From: Castanea sativa
Lineage: Eukaryota; Streptophyta; Magnoliopsida; Fagales; Fagaceae
DNA: 64,000 bases
Assembly (NCBI RefSeq): GCF_040712315.1
Contig: NC_134013.1
Coordinates: 83,706,001-83,770,000 of the forward strand
Direction: 5' to 3'
The notes beneath the pieces are model-generated. The model made no database searches, was not told the DNA's origin, and saw nothing but the letters and a program-made list of their open reading frames with translations. Within the stretch, counting starts at the first letter, position 1, and each line of letters opens with the position of its first letter. Below are positions 33,738 to 46,923 of this stretch, in pieces. The translations under genes and the position numbers were made by a program.

Positions 33738-34072
33738 TCTATACTATATATAAGAGGATTCTCATATTTTAACTGGACTTTTCTATGGTTAAAAAATACC
33801 CTCATTAATGAAGGGCAATTTCATTTAGAAATAGGGTCATAAACGTTAAATAACAAATTTCATTTTGAATTCAAAAAGAGAATTCCTAAAGTTTAGGATT
33901 TTTTCCCCTCATGTTTAAAAAATAAATTACAGTGACTGCTAATCTCTAAAATTTATCATTTTTATTTGTTTGAAAAATAAGAAAGTATATATCTAAATTA
34001 TAATAGATGCAAATTATTAAACATTACCTAAAAAAAAAGAAGAGCTTTTGAGCATGCGCTCTCAAGGGCTAG
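33738..34072 (+). mobile_element. Short non-autonomous Helitron
   Basis: It starts TCTATACTATATATAAG and ends GGGCTAG. A hairpin (GAGC-ATGC-GCTC, extended by TTGAG/CTCAA pairing) sits just before the CTAG terminus. It lies between A and T with no target duplication, as Helitrons do. The joined flanks ACTACTAA and TGTTTTT occur uninterrupted at 36229-36240 and 63522-63535, which are empty sites. It is 335 bp and has no coding capacity. Confidence 0.8.
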
Positions 34073-34094
34073 TGTTTTTATAAGATCTTCTCTC

Positions 34095-34266
<172 letters not shown>

Positions 34267-34433
34267 AAGGTCAATTGCAAAATATAGTAATATCTAGTTT
34301 ATAAATATTAATAAATTTATAAACAAATTCTACCTTACCTAATTTTTTTTAATTTTCAAATTCCTCTAATGTGAAAGAATTAAAAATAAAGGTTTCTCCT
34401 CAATTCCTTGCTCCAACCATGATATTCTTTAAT

Positions 34434-36240
34434 TAACAGGTCTTGGAAAGAATTTAATTTAATTTTGGACTGTGATTACAAGTTTTAGTAAAGAGGCAGT
34501 GCAATAATAATTATAATATACCTATTGGTTTTTGGAAGTGTTGGGAAATTTAGACCCCGGTTGATAGAATTAACAAGTTTTAAATCCAAGTTGCTAATTA
34601 GATTTATTATGAATAAATCTTGTTCAAACAAACTAACATCAATATCATGTTAATATCATGCACAACAAAAAAATAAATAAAACAAGATATGATGTCCTAG
34701 GAAAACCAATGAAACAAACTAGTTTCACAGTAAAAAACCTAGGGGGAAACCATCCCGAAAAGAAATTCACTATAGTAAAGAGAAGCTTTAGATTTAGTAC
34801 AAAATTTTTGTCCCTAAACTCTACAATCCCCATAGATGAACTTACAGCAGAAACCTTCTACCGCTTCAGAACCTCTAAATTCTTCAATATATGAATACCA
34901 TCCTTTTGCACGGATCCTAGTAACTAACCAATGATGCATAACTCCCAATACGTGACTAACTCACCAACTTGAAGAAGATTGTTGGCTGCAAAGTTCTTCA
35001 CTTTATTAACAATAAAGATCAAGAAGCACTTGGTTACAAAATCCTAAGGTGCAAATATGCAGTAGCTTTTTTCAGAGAGAATAAGCACTTGGTTACTTTT
35101 TGCATATGTTCTCCTTGTATTCTTTTATGTGACGGCCTTTAAAATAAGCCTTATATTGGTCTAGGGTTGTGAGAAAAGAAACCCTACACATACATATTAG
35201 CATGGGTTGTGAGAAAAGAAACCCTACACATACATATTAGCATGGGTTGAAAATTAGATCTGAAAATCTGAATTTTGTAATTCTTGATAGATACAGCTAT
35301 CAAGCTTTTTGTCGAGATTCATTAATCCTCGATAGATATTATCTGTCGGCAGCTGTCGAGAATTTGTTCAGCTTTAATGAACAGCTTTTCTTCACTTGTT
35401 TCTTGGTCCAATCTTCATGGTTTTAATATTAGACTTAAACTCTTGTTCTTTGAAGTATTAAACATATCCTAGATCTACCAAATTACAAGTAAAGTGCGTT
35501 TTGTTAAAGGATCAACCAATTCTATATGACATATGTTCATAACATGTTCCACATATGTTCTAACATGAAGTTTATGACATTCTTGCAATCTTTTTTTTTT
35601 TTTTTTTTGTTTGTATGGTACTTACTTTCAAGAAATCAAGTACTGAGTAATTTTGTTTACTTATTTTTCTTTTTGTAAATTTTATATTATTAAATAGATT
35701 ATAAATATTTAAGATAGTAATTAGTATTTAGCCTACATAATTATAGAATCTTCAACAAATATTTATGGATTAATACATATTACTCTTAAATATAGTCACT
35801 CTAAGTTTTGAATGTGATCTAATAGTATTTTAGAACTTAAAAATTCGATAAGTTTTCTCAACGAAATTGTGAACTCTATAGCTAACATGCATTTAGAATA
35901 GTTTCAATGGGAGAAAAAAAAACATTTAGAATAGTTTGAAATAAACTATTGCTATTCAAAACTGTTTGTGAAAAAAATAGAGGGGATGGGGTTGATGGAG
36001 CCATGGAGGCATTTGCCCCCAAATTTTCGTAAACTTCAAGATATCCTTGAGATTTTGGTCTCTCAAAGTAAGTTATCTATATGGAGAAACTAGTTCCTTT
36101 GTATTTTCATAGCTAACCTGTAGAATTGCTAGAAATAAACATTTGCTGTTCACACTCAGAGTCTTTCAAAAAATTAAATAGTTAAAATGTTCAGATAATA
36201 AATTTTTTTTCCGTTTTATAACTTTGAACTACTAATGTTT
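34434..36240. repeat. Repeat unit A, copy 1
   Basis: It matches 61754-63534 in direct orientation over about 1.8 kb, from TTAACAGGTCTTGGAAAG to ACTACTAATGTTTT. Differences are scattered substitutions and small indels. Both copies hold the same nested LTR at the same place. Unit A has no recognised coding region and its class is unknown. Confidence 0.9.
34539..35565 (-). mobile_element. Solo LTR nested in unit A, copy 1
   Basis: It begins TGTTGGGAAATTTAGACC and ends ATATGTTCTAACA. The flanks are GGAAG (34534-34538) and TGAAG (35566-35570). Copy 2 has GGAAT and GGAAG, so the original duplication was GGAAG. The block AGGAAAACC-AATGAAACAAACTAG and the CCTAGGGGG motif relate it to the LTRs at 60091 and 63535. 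A near-exact 35-bp tandem repeat lies at 35164-35243 (GGGTTGTGAGAAAAGAAACC), which copy 2 lacks. Confidence 0.8.
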
Positions 36241-37040
36241 TGGTGTTGGACTCGTTGGTTGAGAGAGGGAGAGAGTTCTTGGAAGTTCTAGTTGTTTTGA
36301 AAAGTCAAAGAAGAAGATGAAGTGCTGCCGTGTAAGTACAAGGAAAGAACAAAGAAATAAGAACAAAGAAAAGGAATAGAGAAAGAAGGATAAGAGAGGA
36401 ATCTTGTGGTGCAGCCAAGAAAAGATAAGGGGGAAAGTTATGGGTGGGGCACGTGTATGCATAAAGGAAAAAGGGCTAATGACTCACCCTTACCACTTTT
36501 CAAAATTTACTTTCCACCCCTCCATAACCTTATATTCTATAAAGGCCCAAGGTATAATATAAATTTGCATGTAAACCCTTACCTTTATACTTAATTACAC
36601 ACCAACAACTATATATCTAACAACTTAATCACTTAATATAGTTTTGTACATACTTAGTATATATTTATAATACAAATAGCCATTAATTATTTATAATCTT
36701 TACAATTCTTATTCAATGGAATTATAAAATAATATGTTTATTAAATATTCTTATATTAATTTTAGAAAGTAAGTGACTTAAATAATAATTAACCACTTGA
36801 ACACATAGGTTAATTATAAAGTTGGGTCAGGGTGTTACATTAACCTTCTTAGGTTAATGTTAAAAATCTCCCTCTATTTTCATGAATGAAATTCCTTAGG
36901 TGTTAATATTTCTTATGGTTGTAAGATATCTTAATTGTCAAGGAAGATTAGAAGATAGATTTTATTGTTTCTTCTTCTTCTTCTTCTTCTTAATAAATTT
37001 GGAGTTTAGCCAAAAAAACTAATACAGACATGTGTGTGTA
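36241..37040. other. Spacer, possibly an LTR fragment
   Basis: It runs from TGTTGGACTCG (36243) to GGGTGTTACA (36839), a TG...CA pair with an ending typical of some gypsy LTRs, but no target duplication is visible. A (CTT)n tract lies at 36969-36990. No gene is supported. Confidence 0.35.
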
Positions 37041-37045
37041 TATAT

Positions 37046-38489
37046 TGTTGAAAAACCTGGTTTTGTATCTCATACAAAACACACAACGGAAGTAACAAAC
37101 ATGAATCTATTTCATTCATGATTGATAACATGCACTATGCAAATTTCAGAATTTAAGAACAAGATAGCGTATCTTGGTGTGGAGAAATTCAAAATAAAGA
37201 TTAGAAGCACTTGGGAACACTTTTAATCTTCACTCCAATTCCACTTTACGCCCAAGAAGTGTGGTCTCTTAATCAGTTTCCAAGAGAGAATAATCGAGTG
37301 GCTTCACTCACACATACACACCATTTTACAATGATGTCTCTCTTTTTCTCATTCACTAATAAAAAATTCTGTATGTTTCACCATTTATAATTAACTGATT
37401 ATCTAATTGGGTTGGCCTATTAGGTTTTTCCAATTGGGTTTTAGTGTGTGGCTTGGAGTGGGACAAAAAAGGACCAATAAGACACAAGCTCCAATGGGCC
37501 TTGGGCTTTTCTGTCAACTCTTGACAAGTCCAAAGTTACCATTAATTATATTTAATACCACTATATAAATATAATTGTACCCTAGGCCTTATTAATATAC
37601 TATATTCCAAGACTTTATTATACATGTAACCCCTTCATAAAATATTCGTAAGAATACAAAGTCATGTATATAAACTGCCACTTTGAAAATTATTACATCT
37701 TAATCCTTGAATACCCGGTTTAATCCTTTAAGTTATTCATCATATATTTATGAAATTCAATTTCATAAACATATACTTTAGTAACTTTTTACTAAAGTGA
37801 TTAGGCCTAACACTCTGAATAACCAAACCCATTAAACTTATCTCAAGAGAATATTTTATATCTCTGTTAAGTGATTATGAATTCAATCTTGAGAATATAT
37901 GTTCCATCAACACTAAATGTGGCTGCCCAATATACTGAGGTTTTAACCGTTACTTTAAATCTCACTCCTGATATATCAAAGCAACCTACACCTCATGATC
38001 AGGTCCATTATTCTTTCAGGATTAAGAGTTTATGCAAATAGAAATTGTGAGATTTGTTATTCATTTGACAGTCGTTAGGAGAATAATAAATCTCACAGCG
38101 GTTCAGTTCAATATGTCTTAACTCTTAAAACATATCAACATATCAACTAGAAGTCTCTACTTCCATGATCAAGACAAATCATCTTAGTTGATACGTTATA
38201 GTTTTCGCAGATGGAATGCCTAATTTCATCACCGACTACGAACTATAAATTCTGAGTTTACAAAGAACTTGTGATTTATATCTTCTGTGACTAAATCACA
38301 TAAATCACATACAATGCATTTCATGGACTATATGATAATGTCCTAATATTCATGTTACAATTATTTTAGATAATAATAAAATAACTTTATTAAACACAAT
38401 ATTAAGTTATACACAATGTCATACATAATGCCATACATAATATCATACATAGCATCATACAATAGGATTTAAGGGCACTAATCCTAACA
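37046..38489 (-). mobile_element. Solo LTR of the copia 1 family
   Basis: It begins TGTTGAAAAACC and ends ATCCTAACA. TATAT occurs at 37041-37045 and 38490-38494; because the region is TA-rich the match is less telling than usual. It aligns with the LTR at 31731-33563 except for the 428-bp duplication there. Confidence 0.85.
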
Positions 38490-38762
38490 TATATATACAC
38501 ACACACTAGTCACAGACATGCGGGATGTGCGCAAAATTTTGGTGATTTTTTTTATTAAGCGAAAAATAAAAATAATAGTTGAGATTTATAAATGTTAGTA
38601 TCAAACCCTTCTTTAAATGATGTGATTAATTTCTAATAAAATATAGTTGATACAATATATTAGAATTTTTAAATTAAGTTATCTATATTTGTTATTTAAA
38701 AATGTTTTAACTTTGGTAATTAAGTTTTGTTTTGTTTTGTTTTTTTAAAGCAAAAATAATGC

Positions 38763-39603
38763 TGTAAGAACACAATTCAAACTCCCAATCTAAGGTTGGA
38801 AATGGGTTTGAAAGGCCATTTTACAATAAATTTGTAGAGAGTGGGTTTCTAATCTAGTTCTCAAGGATGGTTTTAAATAACATAGAAAAGAACGGGCTCC
38901 GGGCCCAATGGCACGAAATAAAGAATTATTTGTAAGAGTATAACTAAAAGCTTCTCCTCGGACACAATCCGAGGATAGTTTATAATATTGCTTCCTAAGG
39001 TTGGTTACAATTGTAGATTATCATATACTATTGTCTTTCTCCTTTACAGAAAGAAGCCCTCTCCCTGATCCGAAGGTCTTTCTCTTTATTTATACTTCCT
39101 CTTCTTCTCTTTATCATCTTCCACCTCATGGTTGTAACGCTGGCTTGGGATACTTGTCCCATCAATTCTTCCCCAAAGTCTGCTGGGGTCAGGGACCAAG
39201 TTCCAAACCTCATGCTCAAGTCCCATCTTTCGATTTATGCAGTCAGTATATCAATTACAGAGCTTTTAATGTATGGGCGATGGTAGCAGCTTTATCTTAG
39301 ATATTTCACCGCTCTTCCTATTGTCCTCCACGTGTACCGTGTCTTCTCGTAGTCATAGGATTTCTTATAACATAGCCCGGGGACACTAAACCTCTCTTCT
39401 TATGACCTCGGCTTAAAAACCCGAGGACAAATCTATTCCTCGGACGTAATTGGTCACTCGTTTATCATATCTTTACTTGGCATTTTCTTTGTGAGGTACA
39501 TTCATGTACTCCTAGATCATTTGATGTCCTCGGATTTGGGTTTTTAGCCCAAAAGACTTTGTTGGGCCATCCTTGGTAAATTACTGGGCCCAATGCCCCT
39601 ACA
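38763..39603 (-). mobile_element. Solo LTR of the Tat family
   Basis: It begins TGTAAGAACACAATTC and ends ATGCCCCTACA. AATGC is duplicated exactly at 38758-38762 and 39604-39608. It shares TTGTAGAGAGTGG and the CTCGGAC/CCGAGGA motifs with the 5' LTR at 8413-9445, in the same orientation. The 841-bp copy lacks any internal sequence. Confidence 0.85.
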
Positions 39604-39608
39604 AATGC

Positions 39609-40600
39609 ATTTTACATTAAATTATTATATAATAAGATATATTTTTGTGAATGATGTAATGTATTGTTCACATATGTTTCTAGAACTCTTTACTTACAGT
39701 TGATCAATAGCCAAAAGAGAAAGTAGATATAAATTTGTTACCGGTTTTTTTTTCTCAAAATGAAATAATAAATTTGAGTACTATTGGTAATTTCAGCTAA
39801 AATTCGGGGTGGAGTTAATATTTTTATTTTATTTTGTCTATACGTAATTTCAAGTTTTACAAATTAAAAATGAAAACTCAAATTTCCATGAAACTTTTAA
39901 ACGTAATTTTCTTTTTTCTTTTTTTTTTTTTCTTTTTTGACAATTTTAAACTAATTTGTAGAGGAAAATCCTTTGCCACAAATTTCACCTAAAATAGATG
40001 GAATTTTCCAATGTCCATGCTTTCATGGCATATTTTCATTTATGGTAATGTACATTGGTCCATGACCACGAGGGCGTTAAATAAAACATAGTGGAGTATG
40101 AGTGTATCCTTCAATCACATGGCCTCGAGAGAGAACAGACTCACCACACAGGACAAAGACGATACTTCGCTCACACGGCAGCGAGTATAATTGTAGGGTC
40201 CATGTCTTCAATGCTAGCCTTGTTAGTTAGGCTAGCCATGAGAGATTTTCAATTAAGAAAGTGAAAACAAAGAGAACACAAATAACAAAGAAAAAAAATG
40301 TGGGTTAAGGGAGAGGAGAGATTTTTTTGGGATTTCGTTGGTGTTGCATTTTTTTTTTAATTGAGCTAGCAAATTTTAAAAAATTTAATTAAACCACTTG
40401 TTATGCAATAGTGGAAGTTCTAACGTCAATTATTATGATTTGGGGCTAGGTCACTCACATGAATAAGAAAATAAAACAACACAAGACAACAATATTGGCT
40501 AACTCCATACCTAAGTCCACACGCCAACCAAAATATTCACTATCAACTATATGGATTATATTGACATTGATCAACACTCATGACTCACACAAAAAATGCT
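39609..40600. other. Spacer before the hAT element
   Basis: AT-rich, with poly-T at 39911-39935. Nothing else recognised. Confidence 0.5.
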
Positions 40601-40608
40601 CACAAAAC

Positions 40609-43600
40609 CAGGGGCGTAGCCAGGAATTTTTACATGGGGGGCCGATTCGAAGTATTGATATAAAAAACATAAATCACAAGTCTATTGAATATGAAATTTC
40701 AATTTTGATATATCTTAAATATTAATGAACATACAAAAACTGTGTAGTTCACTATAGACATATACAAAAATATCCACACAAAAAAACACTTCACATCAAA
40801 ATCATGTCTGACGACGATTTTTCATGGAATAGAATTCATCCATAATCATTTCCATGGTGAAATTCCCAGCAATTTCCTTTTCTATATAAAGTATCATATT
40901 ATCTGCCAAAATTTCATCCTCCATTCTATTGCGAAGTCTTATTTTTAATAGTTTCATAGCTGAAAAAGCTCGTTTTGTAGTTGTTGTAGAAACTGGAAGA
41001 GTCAACACAAGACGAATCAGTCTATCAATTAAATGATAGATTTTAGACTTCCTTGAAATTTCTAATCCCCTACATAGCTCAGATATTGTACTCATATTCT
41101 GAAAATCTGGATGCTTTGTCACATCAAGCTCATAATGTTGCAATTGATGCTTCAAAAGACAAATTTCTTGCTCAGTGAAATCTTAAGGATAATAATTTTT
41201 AGCCAAATTGTAAATATCACCAATTTTGAATGATCTAAAAGCATCCTTAGGATTTAGTGCTGAACTAAGAGTGAGAAGATCTGCTGTTAGCTCACAAACT
41301 CTACTATGCAATTCTTGCAATCGAAAATCTATTGCAACTGTAAATATGTCAATTCTTAAATGATGTTCTATTGTTGTCAAAGCTTCATCTTGATGACGAT
41401 ATCTAACTCGAGCTTTAGTGTAACGAGCATTTAAATCAGGAATATTAATTTCATGTTGTCCACAAAATGATGTAACACTATCAAGTAAAGGCTCCCATCC
41501 ATCATCTCTCAACTTTTGAATAAGTGATTTTGTAGTTGAAACTAAATGCATGGCATTTAAAAGATCTTGAGAATGTTGTTGCAAAGCTTGGCAAAGAATA
41601 TTAGTAATTCCCATAATCTCTTTTATCATATGCAAAATTAAAACAAATTCAAATGATGTTAATACCTGATAAGCTCCCTTAGCATCATCACGTTGTTTAT
41701 AATTAGCCCCTTCCTTAGAGATAGTATTGATAACTTTGCAAGTTGCATCAAATTTTTTTATCAAACTACAAATAGATTGAAAATGAGGTCCCCAACATGT
41801 ATCTCCAGCCCGTTGCAAAGTACCAATTTGGTTTGCTCCTCTTCTAGTCTCAATTTCATTAGAAGCAATCATATTCTCAATTTGTTCCTCTTGAGCATAT
41901 TTCAATTCATCATTATGCTTACTAGAACCAACGACAATATTGATACTATTAGTCAAATGATCAAAGAATTGATGAACAACTTTTACTTCTCTAGATGCTA
42001 TAACTAAAGCTAATTGCAACCTATGAGCCATGTAATGTACATAATAAGCATATGGGCATTCTTTAAGAAATAGAGCCTGTAATCCATTCCATTCACCACG
42101 CATATTACTAGCTCCATCATACCCTTGGCCTTGAATATTCTCAATGTGAAGGTTGTAACGAGAAAGGACAGCACATATCTCCTTCTTTAGGGTCAACGCA
42201 GTAGTATCTCTAACATGCACAACATGAAAGAAACGCTCTTTAAGGAAACCATTTTTATCAACAAATCTCAAAATAATGGTCATTTGCTTTTTCTTTGACT
42301 CATCCTGGGCTTCATCAACAAGAATGCAAAATTTTACATCCTCAATTTCTTCACGAATAGCATTTTGCACATTACTAGCAAGAATATGCAAAATCTCCTT
42401 TTGAATTGTGGGTGATGTATATTTGGCATTTTGTGGAGCATTTTTCAAGACAACACTAGCTACTTTGTCATTGAAAGTTTATGTGAATTTTATCAATTCA
42501 ATAAAATTACCTCTATTTTTTGAATCAAGGCTTTCATCATGAACTCTAAAAGCACAGGCTTGGAATGCTAGCCATTGAGCACACTCTATTGAGGTTTTGA
42601 GCCGCAACCGATTATTCTCTAATTCTTTTGACGTTTGTTTCTCAATTAGCTTGTTAATATGTTGTGAATAATTCTTTAAATTCTCGCAACATTTCACAGC
42701 AATTTTATGTGGGGAGTTTGGATCTTTCCCTACATGACGAAGTAAAGGACAATTCATTCCATCATTCACCTTTTTCCAATTATTAAAACCTGTTGAAATG
42801 AATGCATCTGATCTGGGATGACCTATTGGTTTCTTACTAAAAAGGTAGCAAGGTAGACAATATATCGCATCCATTGAAGGTGAGTATTCCAACTAATCCC
42901 TATGTGAATGTAATTCAAACCATGAAGGTTGAAATCGACGACGTTGACTATCATTGTTGTATGGATAGTCTATATTTTTAGGTTGATATGGACCTTCTTT
43001 GAGATAAGCTTGTCAGATTTCATCTTGTTTGTTGATAGGGAATTCACATATTTGTTTATGTGATCTTGGATCACGATCTATCTCTTCAGATTGAATTCTT
43101 GAACATTTGGAGGGGTGTTCATCAGGCATTGAAGTATCAACATTTGTTTCTACAGCCACAGGTGTCCTAATTTCTGAATTGCTAACATCTTTTTTCTTAA
43201 AGAATGCATCAATTGTTTTTCGTTTGCTCATAATTCTTTTAGCTATAAGAATATGACTAAAAAATTAACCTAAAAAGAACTTTAAAAAAATAATTAGAAA
43301 TTTTTACTTAGTTATATGGATGTTATTCATACTCAAGAAAAAACAAAATTTTCACTATAATTTAAACAGTCAACCTATTTTTAATACAACTATAATTAAT
43401 AATAACTCCTCAAACAAAAACAAAAATTAAACACACAAGTATTGTTACACAACATAAACCAAACAATTTAACAACACTCACAGCCACATAACATGATATC
43501 TAACTAATCAAAAATTGGTAATGAATCAAAACAATTTTACCTTAGAAACTTTGTCTTCACAAAGTGCAAAGATCAAAGATGGGTGTGGGCTGTGTGGCAA

Positions 43601-43875
43601 GGCCTACTGCCTCTGCCTACAACTTTAGATCTTCCCTTCAAGACTGCCTTCAATCATGTATTTCTCTAAAAATCTATGAAAATATAAAGAGCATGTGAAT
43701 ATTTAGGTGTAGATAGTTGAGAAAAAAAAAAAACTAAAAATAGATGAATGTCTAATGCTTAAGAAATAGAAGAAAACTCACCAGGCAGTCACTAAGTTCC
43801 AAATCCTGAAATTTGACAATGAAATATGTTGGGTGATTTGTTTTAGAAAGCAAGAAGAAAGAAAAAATTGGTCAG

Positions 43876-43910
<35 letters not shown>

Positions 43911-44380
43911 TTTTTTCGGACTGTGAGAACAGGGGACTAATGGTGCTGTGTTTTAGGGGCTGGTACTCTGGTAGGCAGTGGAGTGGGAAGTGTATCAAAG
44001 AAGACAAAAAAAAAAAGGAAAAAAGAATAAGAAGTCAAGGGAATGGGCATCGGTGGGGTGGGTTTTTTTTTTCTTTTCTTTTTGACCGAAGTGGGGTGGG
44101 TTTTGAGATTGAGAGAAAGTGTAGTTTTGTTTTTATTTTTTGGACTTGACTATTTAAATGTAAATGGGCCAATATTTTTTTTTTACTTGGAGTATATAAG
44201 TCCTAAATCTGAAGCTGGAGCCTGAGAAAGTGAGAATAGTGGAGATATTATGGGTATGGGGGGACCGGATGTCACATATTGGGGGGGGGGGCCCAATTAT
44301 TTTTTATGCATAGTCTAATGGATTTTTTTTTTTTTTTAGGGGCCACGGCCCCCCTAAGCCACTACGTGGCTCCGCCCCTG
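40609..44380 (-). mobile_element. hAT DNA transposon
   Basis: The ends are CAGGGGCGTAGCCAGG at the left and CAGGGGCGGAGCCACG as reverse complement at the right, 14 of 16 matching. Eight-base flanks CACAAAAC (40601-40608) and CTTAAAAC (44381-44388) match at six positions, fitting the 8-bp hAT target. It is 3772 bp and carries a transposase pseudogene on the minus strand. Long homopolymers lie near the 5' end of the gene (T run 43880-43910, G run 44281-44291). Confidence 0.9.
40802..43231 (-). pseudogene. hAT transposase (zinc finger MYM-type protein 1-like)
   Basis: One continuous frame of about 810 codons, starting MSKRKTIDAFF, holds only four stops: TGA at about 43013, TAG at about 42895, TAA at 42479 and TAA at 41183. 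The order is a Ser/Lys-rich N-terminus, a TTF-type zinc finger region (YCLPCYLFSKKP, about 42860), a DUF4371/RNase H-like core with ILVDEAQD (about 42320) and QGYDGASNMRG (about 42110), and the C-terminal hAT dimerisation block with LPVSTTTTKRAFSAMKLLK (about 40950). The absence of frameshifts over 2.4 kb suggests recent loss of function. The second exon-like stop regions coincide with strongly conserved sequence, so they are not introns. Confidence 0.9.
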
Positions 44381-44388
44381 CTTAAAAC

Positions 44389-44898
44389 CTAACCAACATA
44401 AACTCACAAACCCAAATCCCTAATGCATCCAATAAGTCTTTCACAACATAAACTCAACTAAACTCTCAACACGCAATCACGAGTAATCCTTCGACCCCAA
44501 AAATCCACCAAACCACTCTTCGAAAAAACTCACTCATGTTCTTCTAGGAGCTTTTACCTCTCCTACATGGGAGGAAGCTTAGGCAGAAGCTATCAAACCC
44601 TTTGAAACAGTTATAAAACTTCAATCGTATTCCTTAATAGACAAGTAATACTCATTGCTTTTGCAATAATGAATATTTTTCCTTCTATGTCAAAGAAAAT
44701 TATTGTCTTCTACACCAAATAATTTCCTTATCTTCCACACATAGGAAAAAAATTTCTTTCTATATCAACGAAACCCAAACCAAAACTAATTAGCCCACTT
44801 AATTTACATTTTACACTGCAGAGATTGTAAATTATTGCATTGCAGATAATTTGGACCCATGTATACCCATGGCACCCATGCTTACATTGCTGTCATCT
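44389..44898. other. Spacer between two hAT elements
   Basis: About 510 bp of AT-rich sequence with no recognised feature. Confidence 0.55.
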
Positions 44899-44906
44899 AC
44901 TAGCTA

Positions 44907-45799
44907 CAGGGCCGGCCTTCCCTTAGGCAAGTTAGGCAATTGCCTAAGGCCCCCTAGTGGAATGGAGGCCCCCAAATTTTAAAAAATAAGGGGTAGTAGG
45001 GGAAAAAAAAATTTAGTGTCAAATTAAAAAAAAAAAAAATTTAGTATCAGATTTAAAAAAAAAAAAAAAGTATTAGACAAACCAAAAATTCGGTTAAACA
45101 TTGTTATCCTCTAGACAAACCAAAAATCATCCAGATAAACTACAAATCCAGTCTAAGAGATTAACTACAAAACAATCACAAATCAAAAATAATAATAACA
45201 ATTCAAACCCTAAAAATTTTACCTTTCTCTCTTGCTCTCCGCCTCTCTCTGTCTCTGATTCACTCATTACCTTTCTCTCTTGCAACTGAACTGAAGCAAG
45301 CAGCAAGCCTGGACGATTGGACCGCCTCGGCGTCGGTGCCTCTCTGCTCCCTCATCAGTCCGCCTCGCCGCCTCTCTCATTCTTTCTCCGAATCTGCTCT
45401 CCGCCTCCCTCCCTCATCACTCACGAACTCACCAACCATTCACAGTCACTTCATCTTCAGGTATAATTTATAAATATTTGGGGTTCGGTTGTTTGACTGA
45501 TTGAGATTGGGGGCACTACTTGTATTCTTGTAATTAATAAGATTGACTGATTGAGTTTGGGCCTAGTTTTGACGTTTTGTAACAGTTTTGGGCTTCAGGT
45601 TTTTGTTTTTGTTTTTTGAATGATTCAGCCGTATTTCATTTGTAATGATTCAGCCTCTTTTTTTTTTGGTTATAGATAGGATTTGTTTTGTGTTTTTTTT
45701 TTGGGAGGGTATTATAAATTAATAAGCCTAGTGTTATAGTTGTGCTTAAATTTTTGTTATGCTTGTGCTTATTATTATTATTTTAAATTTTAATCTTGT

Positions 45800-45842
<43 letters not shown>

Positions 45843-46496
45843 TTAGTGGTAATATACTATATAAGTCTTTATTTATGCAGGTTGATATTGCTAAAAACTT
45901 GTTATTATTCAGTGAAACTACAACAATAATTTCTATATAAATCAGGTTTTATTTCTCATTTGTTCTACACTTGAAAATTATTTTTTATTTTAGTCTTTAT
46001 AAATATATTGTTTGATTAGAAATGTCTACTAGAAAATATGCATCTGGATATGAAAAACTTAAAAAAAGAAAAAAAGAAGAAAAATTAATTGAGTCTAAAA
46101 AAGGATCAATGGATAAATTTGTTATTAGTAATAAACAAAATATAACACAAAATTTAGATGAAAATATCACAAATGAGCAAGAAATTCACCAAAAAGAGTT
46201 AGAAGATAATGAAATGATACAATTGCAAGATAACAATAATGTTCAATTTTGCAATACAACAAATTTTGATAATGAACTTCAAAATAATTTAGAAGAAAAT
46301 GAAAATAACCATGGAAATGTCACAAATGAACAAGTTCACCATAATGATGTTCAACAAGAAGAAAAATAAATTTTAAATGAAATATATTATAATATAAAAA
46401 TATTAAATAAACATTAATTTAATTAATATATAGGTATAAAAAAGGCAATATTTTTAGTTTTTGCCTTAGGCCCCAAAATGTCTAAAGCTGCCCTTG
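44907..46496 (+). mobile_element. Internally deleted hAT element
   Basis: Flanks ACTAGCTA (44899-44906) and ACTAACTA (46497-46504) match at seven of eight bases. The ends are CAGGGCCGGC and, as reverse complement, CAAGGGCAGC. A perfect 16-bp palindrome (TTAGGCAATTGCCTAA, 44932-44947) lies just inside. Possible 5' leader splice sites occur (TTCAGGTATAA near 45459, TATGCAG near 45880). It keeps only the first 115 codons of a transposase. Confidence 0.8.
46022..46369 (+). pseudogene. hAT transposase N-terminal remnant
   Basis: 115 codons beginning MSTRKYASGYEKLKKRKKEE, very rich in Lys, Asn and Gln. A basic start followed by LIESKKGSMDKFV is typical of the N-terminus of plant hAT transposases of the zinc finger MYM-type 1-like group. 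The zinc finger, core and dimerisation domains are missing, and the terminal repeat follows within 130 bp. The stop is a normal TAA, and the sequence has no internal stops. Whether it is expressed as a small protein is unknown. Confidence 0.6.
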
Positions 46497-46504
46497 ACTA
46501 ACTA

Positions 46505-46920
46505 GGTTATGTTAGAGTATGGAGTTTGACATCCTCGTTATAATATTATCATCATTTTCGATTCTTTTATGTAAATGTCAATAATTCAATTCAATTCAAA
46601 ATTAAGGATAAGGATAGCAAGATGACTAAACCCGAATCATTAATTAGGCGGATAAATTCATTGACCATGAATGTGCCTAACAATGGTCGTTGTGAGCCGA
46701 CAAATGCCCGCAATACTCTCCGTCTCTTGGAAAAACAACTCAGAATTTGAATCTTGTTTATGGTTCAATCCACAGATTACACCGCTTGCCAAATTTCAAC
46801 ATTTTATTTTTTAAGAAAAAATGAGCCCAATAAAGAAAATTAGCCCACCCATGCCTGGCCTATTGTCGAACCATAATTGGGACATTAATGACTATGTTGA
46901 CTCTCTCTTTTACCGAAAAT
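46505..46920. other. Spacer, nothing recognised
   Basis: AT-rich, no gene or repeat termini. Confidence 0.5.
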
Positions 46921-46923
46921 TAA

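Noticed and set aside
36243..36840. Another solo LTR (TG...CA)
   Set aside because: Ends look plausible but no target duplication, PBS, PPT or second copy was seen, so it is listed only as a spacer.
44281..44291. Poly-G run as a regulatory element
   Set aside because: A homopolymer near a transposon end, and possibly a sequencing or assembly artefact; no further support.
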